A DNA stretch of 59,120 nt from CAVCAD01 sp036653735 (GTDB lineage Bacteria > Bacillota_I > Bacilli_A > RF39 > UBA660). Below, in pieces: positions 1 through 7,670 of the stretch. Numbering within the stretch: the first letter of the stretch is position 1; each line of letters opens with the position of its first letter. The position numbers and the translations under genes were made by a program. The DNA is taken from contig JAVVTI010000003.1 of the NCBI GenBank assembly GCA_036653735.1, positions 1-59,120 of the forward strand, read 5' to 3'. Below the pieces are notes generated by a model. The model saw only the letters and a list, made by a program, of their open reading frames with translations. It was not told the DNA's origin and ran no database searches.

Positions 1-2
1 AT

Positions 3-89
3 TTTATCTCAGAGATTACTAAAATATCTACTGATAAAATAACAGAAATTCAAAAAAAATATTTAATGAAGTATAGGAATTTTAGATAA
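3..89 (+). CDS. C-terminal end of an unidentified protein (cut by window edge)
   Basis: An open frame enters from the left edge and ends in TAA at 87-89, giving 28 residues that finish KKYLMKYRNFR. It lies convergent to the FemAB gene and shares its terminator. The residues are basic and lysine/isoleucine-rich like the rest of the genome, but nothing identifies a family. It could be a chance open frame, since only 28 codons are visible. Confidence 0.4.
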   Translation, partial: FISEITKISTDKITEIQKKYLMKYRNFR

Positions 90-132
90 TAGTTAGATAA
101 AAGTATTATAATTACATTAATCATATGTATAT

Positions 133-160
133 AAAAACAAGATTTAATTATCTTGTTTTT
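133..160. terminator. Bidirectional intrinsic terminator
   Basis: An 11-bp perfect stem (AAAAACAAGAT pairing with ATCTTGTTTTT) around a 6-nt loop lies between two convergent genes, with a T-rich stretch on each side. The stop codon of the FemAB gene (144-146) lies in the loop, so the hairpin overlaps that gene's end. Confidence 0.75.
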
Positions 161-1373
161 TAAATTCTTGTTTAATTTTATTTGAATTCAATAATACCTG
201 AAAAAGTAAGTTATTTGTTACGAGGTCATATTCACCAATATACTCATATATAATAGGATTAAATTGTAATATAAATTTTAAATTATCATCTTTTTTAGTA
301 AAATTATCTGAAACGCCTCCTAAGTCAAAAAATTTATATTTATCTTTGAATGTTTCAATAATTTTATAATAAAGGTAATTAAGTGAGAACACTTGGGGAT
401 AATCTTTATTATCTCCAGAAGCTATTATACTAATTCTATTATCATATTTTGATATTATTGCACCTGCTAAAATAATATATTCCTGTTTACTATTTAATAA
501 GTTACTCATTTTTATAATTTTATTTTTTAGATTAGTTAATAAAATATCTGAGTTAATCTTTTTATTATATATTTCATTATCACTTGTATTAGTTGCAAAC
601 AAACTATTTATTTCATAGTTTTCTTGTAGTTTTTTATCATATGATATTTGAAGTTTTTTTACATACTCACTTACATCAATTTTAACAACTAATGCATCAA
701 CTTGATTATTTTCATTAAACAATTTATAGTAATCTTCATAATAAGACAGACCATAATGTTTATCTGATAAAAGATTATATATATCCTTAATACTTTCTAC
801 ATTTACCTTTTGAAATAATAATGAATACTCATCAGCTAAAGAAATATATTTTTTAAATGAAACATTAAGTTTATCAAAGTCATAAGAAGATGTATTTATT
901 ATTGCATTAAATTTTGGTAATAAGAAATTTTGATTATTATCTTTTAATTTTTTATAACCATTTTCTTTTAAGGTTTCCATTACTACTAGATTAGATTCAT
1001 TGTAGTTTTTATTTCCATTTTTATTATTAATAATTGAATATGTAATTTCAGGATTTATTTTTATAAAGGCAAATCTTCTTTTAAATAAATAATTTTTTAA
1101 AGCACTAGTAAATTCTTTTACCAAATCCTTATCATAATAATCCATTATAAACCCACGTGGTGAATATCCATATTTTATAGTAGGTACAATATATTTAGAT
1201 AATATTATACATGCACACACTAAAGTATTATCATTAAATCCTCCGATATAAAAAGTTTCATAACTATATTTATTCATAAGAGTTCCATATGTACTTGTTT
1301 GGAAGTGATTTCTAAGAGGGTGATTTGTAATAAATGCATCTAATTCATTCTTACTAATTTCTTTTATATTCAT
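144..1373 (-). CDS. FemAB/MurM-type peptidoglycan interpeptide-bridge aminoacyltransferase
   Basis: This 409-residue cytoplasmic protein resembles the FemA/FemX/MurM family, which uses aminoacyl-tRNA to add amino acids to the lysine side chain of the lipid II pentapeptide. The N-terminal half is a GNAT-like domain with the family's typical pattern: an early QTSTYG segment, then KYGYSPRGFIMDY. A lysine-rich helical stretch follows at about residues 235-290. The second GNAT-like half carries LAGAIISKY and the late FFDLGGVSDNF, close to the GG-containing motif of the family. Length agrees with the usual 400-420 residues. The SD GGAG lies just upstream of the ATG. Which amino acid it adds cannot be read from the sequence. 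It supports a lysine-type, possibly bridged peptidoglycan. Confidence 0.85.
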   Translation of the reverse strand: MNIKEISKNELDAFITNHPLRNHFQTSTYGTLMNKYSYETFYIGGFNDNTLVCACIILSKYIVPTIKYGYSPRGFIMDYYDKDLVKEFTSALKNYLFKRRFAFIKINPEITYSIINNKNGNKNYNESNLVVMETLKENGYKKLKDNNQNFLLPKFNAIINTSSYDFDKLNVSFKKYISLADEYSLLFQKVNVESIKDIYNLLSDKHYGLSYYEDYYKLFNENNQVDALVVKIDVSEYVKKLQISYDKKLQENYEINSLFATNTSDNEIYNKKINSDILLTNLKNKIIKMSNLLNSKQEYIILAGAIISKYDNRISIIASGDNKDYPQVFSLNYLYYKIIETFKDKYKFFDLGGVSDNFTKKDDNLKFILQFNPIIYEYIGEYDLVTNNLLFQVLLNSNKIKQEFKKQDN

Positions 1374-1404
1374 AAATTCTCCTTTTTAAGTATTTTCTGT
1401 TAGT

Positions 1405-1433
1405 AGTATAGCATTTTTTAATGAAAATCTCAA
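1405..1433 (-). promoter_or_regulatory. Promoter of the FemAB gene
   Basis: Read on the minus strand: TTGAGA, 17-bp spacer, TATACT with a TGC extension just before the -10. The gene starts about 30 nt downstream behind a GGAG site. Confidence 0.7.
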
Positions 1434-1441
1434 TTTATTAT

Positions 1442-1469
1442 TTGATATTTTTATAAATAAATGTATAAT
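1442..1469 (+). promoter_or_regulatory. Promoter of the eno-ftsA-ftsZ operon
   Basis: TTGATA, 16-bp spacer, TATAAT. Transcription would begin near 1476, downstream of an in-frame ATG at 1461. This excludes that ATG and supports the eno start at 1488. Confidence 0.7.
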
Positions 1470-1487
1470 AAGTATAGGAGAAAATAT

Positions 1488-2738
1488 ATGAGCAAGATTA
1501 AAAATATTTTTGCTAGAGAAATATTAGACTCTAGAGGAAATCCAACTATAGAAGTTGAAGTGCTTACTGAAAAGGGTTACACTTGTAGTTTTGATGTTCC
1601 ATCAGGTGCATCTACTGGTAGTAAAGAGGCACTTGAATTAAGAGATAATGATGAAAGATATGGAGGAAAAGGCGTTAATAAAGCTATTAATAATGTTATT
1701 AATATCATAAAACCATCCTTAATTGGTATGGAAGTGTTTAATCAAAAAAAAATAGATGAAGTTCTTATTGATTTAGATGGTACTAATAATAAAAGTAATT
1801 TAGGAGCTAACGCTACTTTAGGAGTAAGTATAGCATGTTTAAAAGCAAGTGCTCTTGAAAATAATGAAGAGATGTTTTCATACTTAAATAAAAGAGAGAA
1901 AAAAGTACCTCTTGGTATGTTTAATGTTATTAATGGAGGAATGCATGCTCCAAATAATATTGATATTCAAGAGTTTATGATAGTTCCTAAGTTTTCCACT
2001 TTCAAAGAAATAGTAAGATGTGCTAGTGAAGTCTTTTCATCCTTAAAAGATATATTAAAAGAAAAGGAACTATGTACCTCAGTTGGAGATGAAGGAGGCT
2101 TTGCTCCAGATATGGTTTGTAATAAAGATGTGTTGTCAGCATTAGTGAAAGCAATTGAATTAGCCGGCTATATTCCGGGTAAGAATGTATATTTAGCACT
2201 TGATGTTGCGGCTTCTTCATTTTATAATAAAGAGAAAAATCTTTATATGTTTGAAAATAAATTTATTTCTTCTACTGAACTATTAGCTTATTATGAAGAA
2301 ATCGTTAAAGAGTATCCTATTATTAGTATAGAAGATCCTTTTGATGAAAATGATTATGAAGGATTTAGAATGATAACAAGTAGTATAGGTAAAAATATTA
2401 TGATAGTAGGTGATGATTTATTTGTAACTAATAAAGACTTACTTAAAGATGGTATTAACAAAGGGTTATGTAATGCTATACTTATTAAACCTAATCAAAT
2501 TGGAACGTTTTATGAGATGTTAGAGACTGTTCTACTGGCCAAAGAAAATAATTATAGATGTATAATGAGTCATAGAAGTGGAGAAACTTGTGATACTTTT
2601 ATAGCAGATGCTGCTGTAGCTCTTAATATACCATTTATTAAGTCTGGCTCTATTTGTAGAGGAGAAAGAGTATGTAAATATAATAGACTTCTTAAAATTG
2701 AAGAAACTATAAGTAAAACAGAAAGGATAAATATATGA
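1488..2738 (+). CDS. eno: Enolase (phosphopyruvate hydratase)
   Basis: Interconverts 2-phosphoglycerate and phosphoenolpyruvate in glycolysis; cytosolic and Mg-dependent. The 416-residue product has the N-terminal AREILDSRGNPT motif, INGGMHAPNNIDIQEFM, GDEGGFAP with the catalytic glutamate, the metal-ligand segments SIEDPFDEND and VGDD, the catalytic lysine in IKPNQIGT, and SHRSGET. The closing motif reads SGSICRGERVCKYNRL, a divergent form of the usual SGA/S-RTER-KYN pattern. The ATG at 1488 was chosen over an in-frame ATG at 1461 because a GGAG site precedes it and the promoter -10 overlaps the upstream codons. Its stop overlaps the ftsA start (ATGA), so the two are translationally coupled. 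Enolase heading a division operon is an unusual arrangement. Confidence 0.96.
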   Translation: MSKIKNIFAREILDSRGNPTIEVEVLTEKGYTCSFDVPSGASTGSKEALELRDNDERYGGKGVNKAINNVINIIKPSLIGMEVFNQKKIDEVLIDLDGTNNKSNLGANATLGVSIACLKASALENNEEMFSYLNKREKKVPLGMFNVINGGMHAPNNIDIQEFMIVPKFSTFKEIVRCASEVFSSLKDILKEKELCTSVGDEGGFAPDMVCNKDVLSALVKAIELAGYIPGKNVYLALDVAASSFYNKEKNLYMFENKFISSTELLAYYEEIVKEYPIISIEDPFDENDYEGFRMITSSIGKNIMIVGDDLFVTNKDLLKDGINKGLCNAILIKPNQIGTFYEMLETVLLAKENNYRCIMSHRSGETCDTFIADAAVALNIPFIKSGSICRGERVCKYNRLLKIEETISKTERINI

Positions 2739-3970
2739 AGAAAATAATATCTTGTTTAGACTGTGGTTCTAGTAATATAAAACTTGTCGTTTGTGAGATA
2801 TTTAATGATAAACTTTATGTATTAGCTACGTCTTGTATTAAGTCTAAAGGTATTAAAAAAGGTATTATAGAAAATAAGGAACAAGCAATTATTCCTATTA
2901 GAGAAGCTTTTGAAAAATGTGAAAAAGTAATTGGACAACCTATTAAAAAAGTAATATGTATTGTACCTAGTTCTCATGCTGATTTTATTATTTCTGAAGG
3001 AACGACTACTCTAAATAGTGATAATTCTTATGTTTGTGGGGATGATATATTAAAGTCTTTTCAGGCTTGTGTATATAATAAAGTAAGAAGTAATATGGAA
3101 TTTGTTAGTATTTGTCCATTAGAGTTTATTATAGATGATAAAAAAATTGTTAATGACCCCAAGGCTATGCCGGCTAAAAAGTTGTCTGTAAAAGCAGTAG
3201 TTTCTTTAATACCTAAAAATAATTTAAGTAATTTATTTGTAATATTAGAAGAACTAAATAAAGAAGTTAATGATATTTGTTTTTCAGGGCTTGCAGATTA
3301 CTTTGAATATTCTTCTAAAGTAAATAATGGTTACTCAGCTGTTATTAATATAGGTGGTGAAACAACAGATATTAGTATATTATCTGGTAATGTACTAATT
3401 GCAAGCTCAGTTATTTTCCAAGGAGGAAGTAGTGTAAATAGAGATATATGCTATGCATATGATATAAGTTTGAAGGAATCTTCTTATATAAAAGAAAGGT
3501 TTGGTCATGCGGTTTTATCTGGTGTTTCTACTAAAGAATACATTCCGGTATTGACAAAGTCAGGAGAAAATATTAAAATTAATCAGTACCAAGTAAGTGA
3601 AATTATATATTCTAGATTTAAAGAAATACTAAATGAAAGCAAAAAAGAGATAAATCTCTTAACAAAAAAGGAAATTAGTTATATAATAGTAACTGGGGGA
3701 GCAAGTGAAACTTGTGGATTTGATGAAATAGTTAAAGAAGTGTTAGGAAATAAGGCTTCTTTAGGGGTAATTAATGAAATGGGTGTAAGAAATAATATGT
3801 TTAGTAGTTCTTTAGGATTAATAAAATATTATGATTATAAGTTATCATTTAGAAATAGAGTTGCCTCTACTTTAAGTGAAGAAGAACAAGAAAGTTTGTT
3901 TACGATAAAGAAAAAAATAAATAGTGAAAGTATAATAGGAAAAATATATGGTTATTTTTTCGATAATTAA
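2735..3970 (+). CDS. ftsA: Cell-division actin-like protein FtsA
   Basis: Membrane-tethering partner of FtsZ at the division ring. The 411-residue protein has the actin-fold phosphate 1 motif (LDCGSSNIKLVV, residues 8-19), the second phosphate loop INIGGETTDISIL near residue 205, and an adenosine-site glycine motif VTGGASETCGF near residue 320. The C terminus ends in a short amphipathic stretch (IIGKIYGYFFDN), which fits the FtsA membrane-targeting helix. It overlaps eno by 4 nt and is followed within 12 nt by ftsZ. The sequence is divergent from model FtsA, but the ftsZ neighbour and C-terminal helix favour FtsA over MreB or DnaK relatives. Confidence 0.9.
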   Translation: MKKIISCLDCGSSNIKLVVCEIFNDKLYVLATSCIKSKGIKKGIIENKEQAIIPIREAFEKCEKVIGQPIKKVICIVPSSHADFIISEGTTTLNSDNSYVCGDDILKSFQACVYNKVRSNMEFVSICPLEFIIDDKKIVNDPKAMPAKKLSVKAVVSLIPKNNLSNLFVILEELNKEVNDICFSGLADYFEYSSKVNNGYSAVINIGGETTDISILSGNVLIASSVIFQGGSSVNRDICYAYDISLKESSYIKERFGHAVLSGVSTKEYIPVLTKSGENIKINQYQVSEIIYSRFKEILNESKKEINLLTKKEISYIIVTGGASETCGFDEIVKEVLGNKASLGVINEMGVRNNMFSSSLGLIKYYDYKLSFRNRVASTLSEEEQESLFTIKKKINSESIIGKIYGYFFDN

Positions 3971-3982
3971 GGAGTGATTAAA

Positions 3983-5041
3983 ATGGATGGTAGTCCACTA
4001 GCTATGGATCAAATAGCAAAGATTAAAGTTATAGGTGTTGGTGGTGGAGGCTGTAATGCCGTAAATAGAATGATTGATTCGGGTCTTAAGGGAGTTGAAT
4101 TTATTGTTGCTAATACTGATTTGCAGGTATTAAATGTCTCTAAAGCAGAAGTAAAAGTACAAATTGGTAAAAGTATTACTGATGGCTTAGGGGCTGGAGC
4201 TGATCCTGAAATAGGAAGACAAGCTGCACTTGAAAGTAGAAATGAACTTGAAGATATTTTACGTGGTGCAGATATGGTTTTTGTTACATGCGGCTTAGGT
4301 GGAGGAACTGGAACAGGAGCTGCTCCAGTAATAGCAGAAATTGCACAATCTTTAGGTTGCCTAACAGTAGCTATAGTAACTAAACCTTTTAGATTTGAAG
4401 GTAAAAAGAGAACTGATCATGCTCTTATGGGACTTGATGAACTTAAAAAACATGTAGATACTTTAGTAGTAATACCAAATGATAGATTAAGAGATTTAAT
4501 TGATAAATCTACTCCTATGCTTGATGCATTTAAAGAAGTAGATAATGTTTTAAGATTAGGAGTACAGTCTATTTCTGATTTAATTAGTGTGCCTGGTCTT
4601 GTTAACCTAGACTTTGCTGATGTTAAAACTATTATGTCTGGAAGAGGAAGTGCTCTTATTGGTATAGGTGTAGGTTTTGGAGAAAATAGGGCAATAGAGG
4701 CTGCTAAACAAGCTGTGACTAGTCCACTTCTTGAAACTACAATTAATGGAGCTACTGATTGTATAGTAAATATAACTGGTGGAAATAGTTTAGCTTTGTT
4801 TGAAGCTGAGGATGCAGCTGAAGTAGTAAGAGCATCTGCTAATACAGATGTTAACGTAATATTTGGTGTTGTTATTAATGAAGCACTAACTGATGAATGT
4901 ATTGTAACAGTTATAGCAACAGGTTTTGAAGATGAAGAAAATGAATTAACTAAGAACATTAGAAGTGAAAACTCAACAAGAACAATAGAAGAAAGTGAAG
5001 AAATAGAAATACCATCTTTTTTAAGAAATAGAGACTTTTAG
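3983..5041 (+). CDS. ftsZ: Cell-division tubulin homologue FtsZ
   Basis: GTP-dependent scaffold of the division ring. The 352-residue product has the N-terminal GVGGGGCNAVNRM nucleotide-binding segment, the tubulin signature GGGTGTGAAP at residues 106-115, the T7-loop region with NLDFADV, and a C-terminal IPSFLRNR-type peptide that binds FtsA and other partners. The variable linker is short, so the protein is about 30 residues shorter than in Bacillus. An in-frame GTG at 3974 lies inside the SD sequence (AAGGAG, 3969-3974), so the ATG at 3983 is the start. A strong hairpin terminator follows the gene. Confidence 0.98.
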   Translation: MDGSPLAMDQIAKIKVIGVGGGGCNAVNRMIDSGLKGVEFIVANTDLQVLNVSKAEVKVQIGKSITDGLGAGADPEIGRQAALESRNELEDILRGADMVFVTCGLGGGTGTGAAPVIAEIAQSLGCLTVAIVTKPFRFEGKKRTDHALMGLDELKKHVDTLVVIPNDRLRDLIDKSTPMLDAFKEVDNVLRLGVQSISDLISVPGLVNLDFADVKTIMSGRGSALIGIGVGFGENRAIEAAKQAVTSPLLETTINGATDCIVNITGGNSLALFEAEDAAEVVRASANTDVNVIFGVVINEALTDECIVTVIATGFEDEENELTKNIRSENSTRTIEESEEIEIPSFLRNRDF

Positions 5042-5073
5042 AAATAAAAGTTTTAAAATATATAAATAAGCAT

Positions 5074-5099
5074 AAAAAAAAACGGATAGCCGTTTTTTT
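5074..5099. terminator. Bidirectional terminator between ftsZ and rpsD
   Basis: Stem ACGG/CCGT with loop ATAG, extended by a run of A on the left and T on the right, serves both convergent genes. Confidence 0.85.
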
Positions 5100-5102
5100 G
5101 TT

Positions 5103-5702
5103 TTATCTATTATAATATTCTACTATCTGTGCTTCATTAATATCAATATTTAACTCTTCTCTTTCTGGGAATCTTACGTATGTTCCTTCTTTTTTCTTAT
5201 CATCCCATGAAACAAAAGCAGCTCTTTTATCAGTATTAGTAAGATTTTCTAGTATTACTGGATGTTCTAAACTTTTTTGATTAATACCAATAACATCTCC
5301 AATTTTACATCTGTATGATGGAATATCAACTTTCTTACCATTTACTGTAATGTGACCATGATTAACAAGTTGACGAGATGCTTTTCTTGTTTTAGCAAAA
5401 CCTAATCTATAAGTTAGATTATCTATTCTACTTTCAAGTAATATTAATAAGTTAGTTCCATGAATACCTTTAATTTTACCAGCTTCATCAAATGTTTTTC
5501 TAAATTGTCTTTCATTAAGACCATAAAGATTTCTTACTTTTTGTTTTTCCTGTAACTGAAGTCCATATTCACTTAATTTTTTTCTACTAGTACCGTGAAT
5601 ACCAGGAGCATTAGGCTTCCTAGCTAATTCTTTACCAGTTTCTAATATAGAAAATTTTAGTCTTCTTGATTTCTTGTATACAGGACCTATGTATCTAGAC
5701 AT
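5103..5702 (-). CDS. rpsD: 30S ribosomal protein S4
   Basis: Primary 16S rRNA-binding protein of the small subunit. The 199-residue product has the N-terminal basic S4 domain (SRYIGPVYKKSRR; KLSEYGLQLQEKQKVRNLYGLNERQF) and the S4 RNA-binding motif around residues 90-150 (LESRIDNLTYRLGFAKTRKASRQLVNHGH). There are no zinc-binding cysteines, so it is the C-minus form. It is monocistronic, with a good SD (AGGAGG) and a long structured leader upstream. Length matches Bacillus S4 (200). Neighbouring ezrA is the same as in Bacillus. Confidence 0.97.
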   Translation of the reverse strand: MSRYIGPVYKKSRRLKFSILETGKELARKPNAPGIHGTSRKKLSEYGLQLQEKQKVRNLYGLNERQFRKTFDEAGKIKGIHGTNLLILLESRIDNLTYRLGFAKTRKASRQLVNHGHITVNGKKVDIPSYRCKIGDVIGINQKSLEHPVILENLTNTDKRAAFVSWDDKKKEGTYVRFPEREELNIDINEAQIVEYYNR

Positions 5703-5881
5703 ATTTTAGTACCTCCTTTTTTTAATATTGTAAACAAAAGGCTTTTATAGGGTGTTTATTTTGTTACTTTCGCTAGGCAGAAGTTACTTGTTTCCATTAT
5801 TGTAATAAACACGTTATAAATATATTTCACTGCCAAATGAGTACTGAAACAAATTATAATACAAAATAGGTTAAAAATCAA
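5703..5881 (-). promoter_or_regulatory. rpsD promoter and structured 5' leader (candidate S4 autoregulatory leader)
   Basis: On the minus strand the promoter is TTGATT-17 bp-TATAAT (5881-5853), giving a leader of about 145 nt. The leader contains a long-range 9-bp helix (GUGUUUAUU with AAUAAACAC) that encloses an internal hairpin closed by ACUU/AAGU and flanking GU/AC pairs. In Bacillus, S4 represses its own mRNA through a structured leader. The position and nested structure here suggest the same control, but I have not shown the known pseudoknot. Confidence 0.55.
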
Positions 5882-5941
5882 CCATTTTGTCTTTTAATAT
5901 TATGTAAAACATGATAAAATTATTAAGGAAGGTAAAAAGTC

Positions 5942-7660
5942 ATGGATAAAAGTCATTTAATTCTTGTAGTACTTACATTTATATTTGTATCAATAAGTTT
6001 AATAGTAGTTTCACTTATTCTTTTTGATAAGAAAAGAAAAAAGAAATTTCTAAGTTCACTTGAAGATCTAGAACATAATAAAAATTTAATTTTATCTACT
6101 TCCTTAATTAGTGAACTTAAGAAACTAGAAGGATTATGTAATACTACTTTTGTTAAAGAAAAGTATGATGCATGGTATAAAATATATAAAGAGATAGAAA
6201 ACGTAGATTTTAAAAAAATAGATGATCAGTTATTTAAAATAGATAGTTTAATAAACGATAAGAAGTATGTTCGTGCTCAAGAAGAAATATATAATTCTGA
6301 AAAAGAATTATTATTTATTAAAACTAAAAGTGATAAACTTCTTGAAGACATTGTTAGTATAACTAACTCAGAAGAAAGAAATAGAAATGCTATTACAGGT
6401 CTTAAGAAAAGTTATAGAGGAATAGTTAGTAAATATAATGAACATAAAGATGATTATAAATCAATTAATAAAGCTCTTGATTTACAATTTGAAACTATAG
6501 AAAAGCTTTTTCTAGCATTTGAAACCTCTTTAGAAAATAATGAATTTGAAGAAATAAGTAAGATAGTTAAAGCTATTGATGATTTAATTAATAATCTAAG
6601 TGCAGTAATAGAGGAAAGTCCTACTATACTTTTACTTGGAAATGTTGTACTTCCTAAAAAGATTAATGACGTTAATACTATATATAACAGGATGATTAAG
6701 AATGGATTTAACTTAGACTATCTTAATTTAGAATATAATAATGAAGAAGTTTTAAAAAAAATAAATATTATATTAGATAAGTTAAATGTACTTAATATAG
6801 AAGATTCTGTTTTTGAACTTAAAACTTTTACTAACTATTATGAATCTATATTTAGTGATTTTAATAAAGAAAAAGAAAGTAAGAAAGTTTATGATTCCTT
6901 ACTTGAATCTATTGATAATAAACTTAATAGAATCTATAGAGTTATTAAAAATATATATGTAGAATTATCTAATTTAAAGCAAACATATGAGATAAATGAT
7001 GGTGATGTATCAGGTGTTGATATATTAAGCTCAGAACTTGTTAGTATTAAAGATGATTATAAGTTGATTTCTGATAGAACTAAAATAAAAGTATTACCTT
7101 TTTCAAAGATAGTAAAAGAACTTTTATCACTTAGTGTTAGGTTAAATACATGTGAAGACACTGTAGAACTAACTATTAAGAATTTAAGTAGTTTAAAAGA
7201 AGATGAAGTAAGAGCTAGAGATCAGGTGTTAGAAATCAAAAAGTTAGTGAGAGACTCTAAGTTTAAGATTAATAGTTTTAAGTTTCCTATTGTACCTAAA
7301 AATTATTATGTTGAAGAAAATGAAGCTATTGAAAGTATAGAATCACTAATAATAGAACTTGATAAGATGCCGATTAATATAAATGTTCTTAACATAAGAG
7401 TTGATACTTCTAGAGATTTAGCACTTAAGTTATTAAATACTAGTAATGAGCTTGTTAAAGCAGCATCTTATGCAGAAGTATCTATAGTTTATGGTAATAG
7501 ATATAGAAGTACTTATAAAGAAGTTAATTTAGGACTTGTAAGGGCGGAGAAAGAGTTTTATAATGGAGAGTACAGGAAGAGTTTAGAGACTTCTTTAAAT
7601 GCTCTTAATGAGGTAGAGACAGGTATTCATAAAAAAATATTAAACAATTATGAAAGTTAG
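5942..7660 (+). CDS. ezrA: Septation ring formation regulator EzrA
   Basis: Membrane-anchored modulator of FtsZ assembly in Bacillota. The 572-residue protein has one N-terminal transmembrane helix (about residues 5-27) with a very short extracellular end. This is followed by KKRKKK and a long, almost entirely helical cytoplasmic region of spectrin-like repeats, rich in E/K/L with no enzymatic motif. Size (Bacillus EzrA is about 560) and the position beside rpsD both match. The SD AAGGAAGG precedes the ATG. It appears to start an operon with ftsK 10 nt downstream. Coiled-coil proteins resemble each other easily, so synteny carries part of this call. Confidence 0.85.
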   Translation: MDKSHLILVVLTFIFVSISLIVVSLILFDKKRKKKFLSSLEDLEHNKNLILSTSLISELKKLEGLCNTTFVKEKYDAWYKIYKEIENVDFKKIDDQLFKIDSLINDKKYVRAQEEIYNSEKELLFIKTKSDKLLEDIVSITNSEERNRNAITGLKKSYRGIVSKYNEHKDDYKSINKALDLQFETIEKLFLAFETSLENNEFEEISKIVKAIDDLINNLSAVIEESPTILLLGNVVLPKKINDVNTIYNRMIKNGFNLDYLNLEYNNEEVLKKINIILDKLNVLNIEDSVFELKTFTNYYESIFSDFNKEKESKKVYDSLLESIDNKLNRIYRVIKNIYVELSNLKQTYEINDGDVSGVDILSSELVSIKDDYKLISDRTKIKVLPFSKIVKELLSLSVRLNTCEDTVELTIKNLSSLKEDEVRARDQVLEIKKLVRDSKFKINSFKFPIVPKNYYVEENEAIESIESLIIELDKMPININVLNIRVDTSRDLALKLLNTSNELVKAASYAEVSIVYGNRYRSTYKEVNLGLVRAEKEFYNGEYRKSLETSLNALNEVETGIHKKILNNYES

Positions 7661-7670
7661 GGGATAATTT

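Noticed and set aside
4417..4959. 180-codon open frame on the minus strand inside ftsZ
   Set aside because: Antisense shadow of a confident ftsZ; serine/threonine-rich low-complexity translation with no SD or family.
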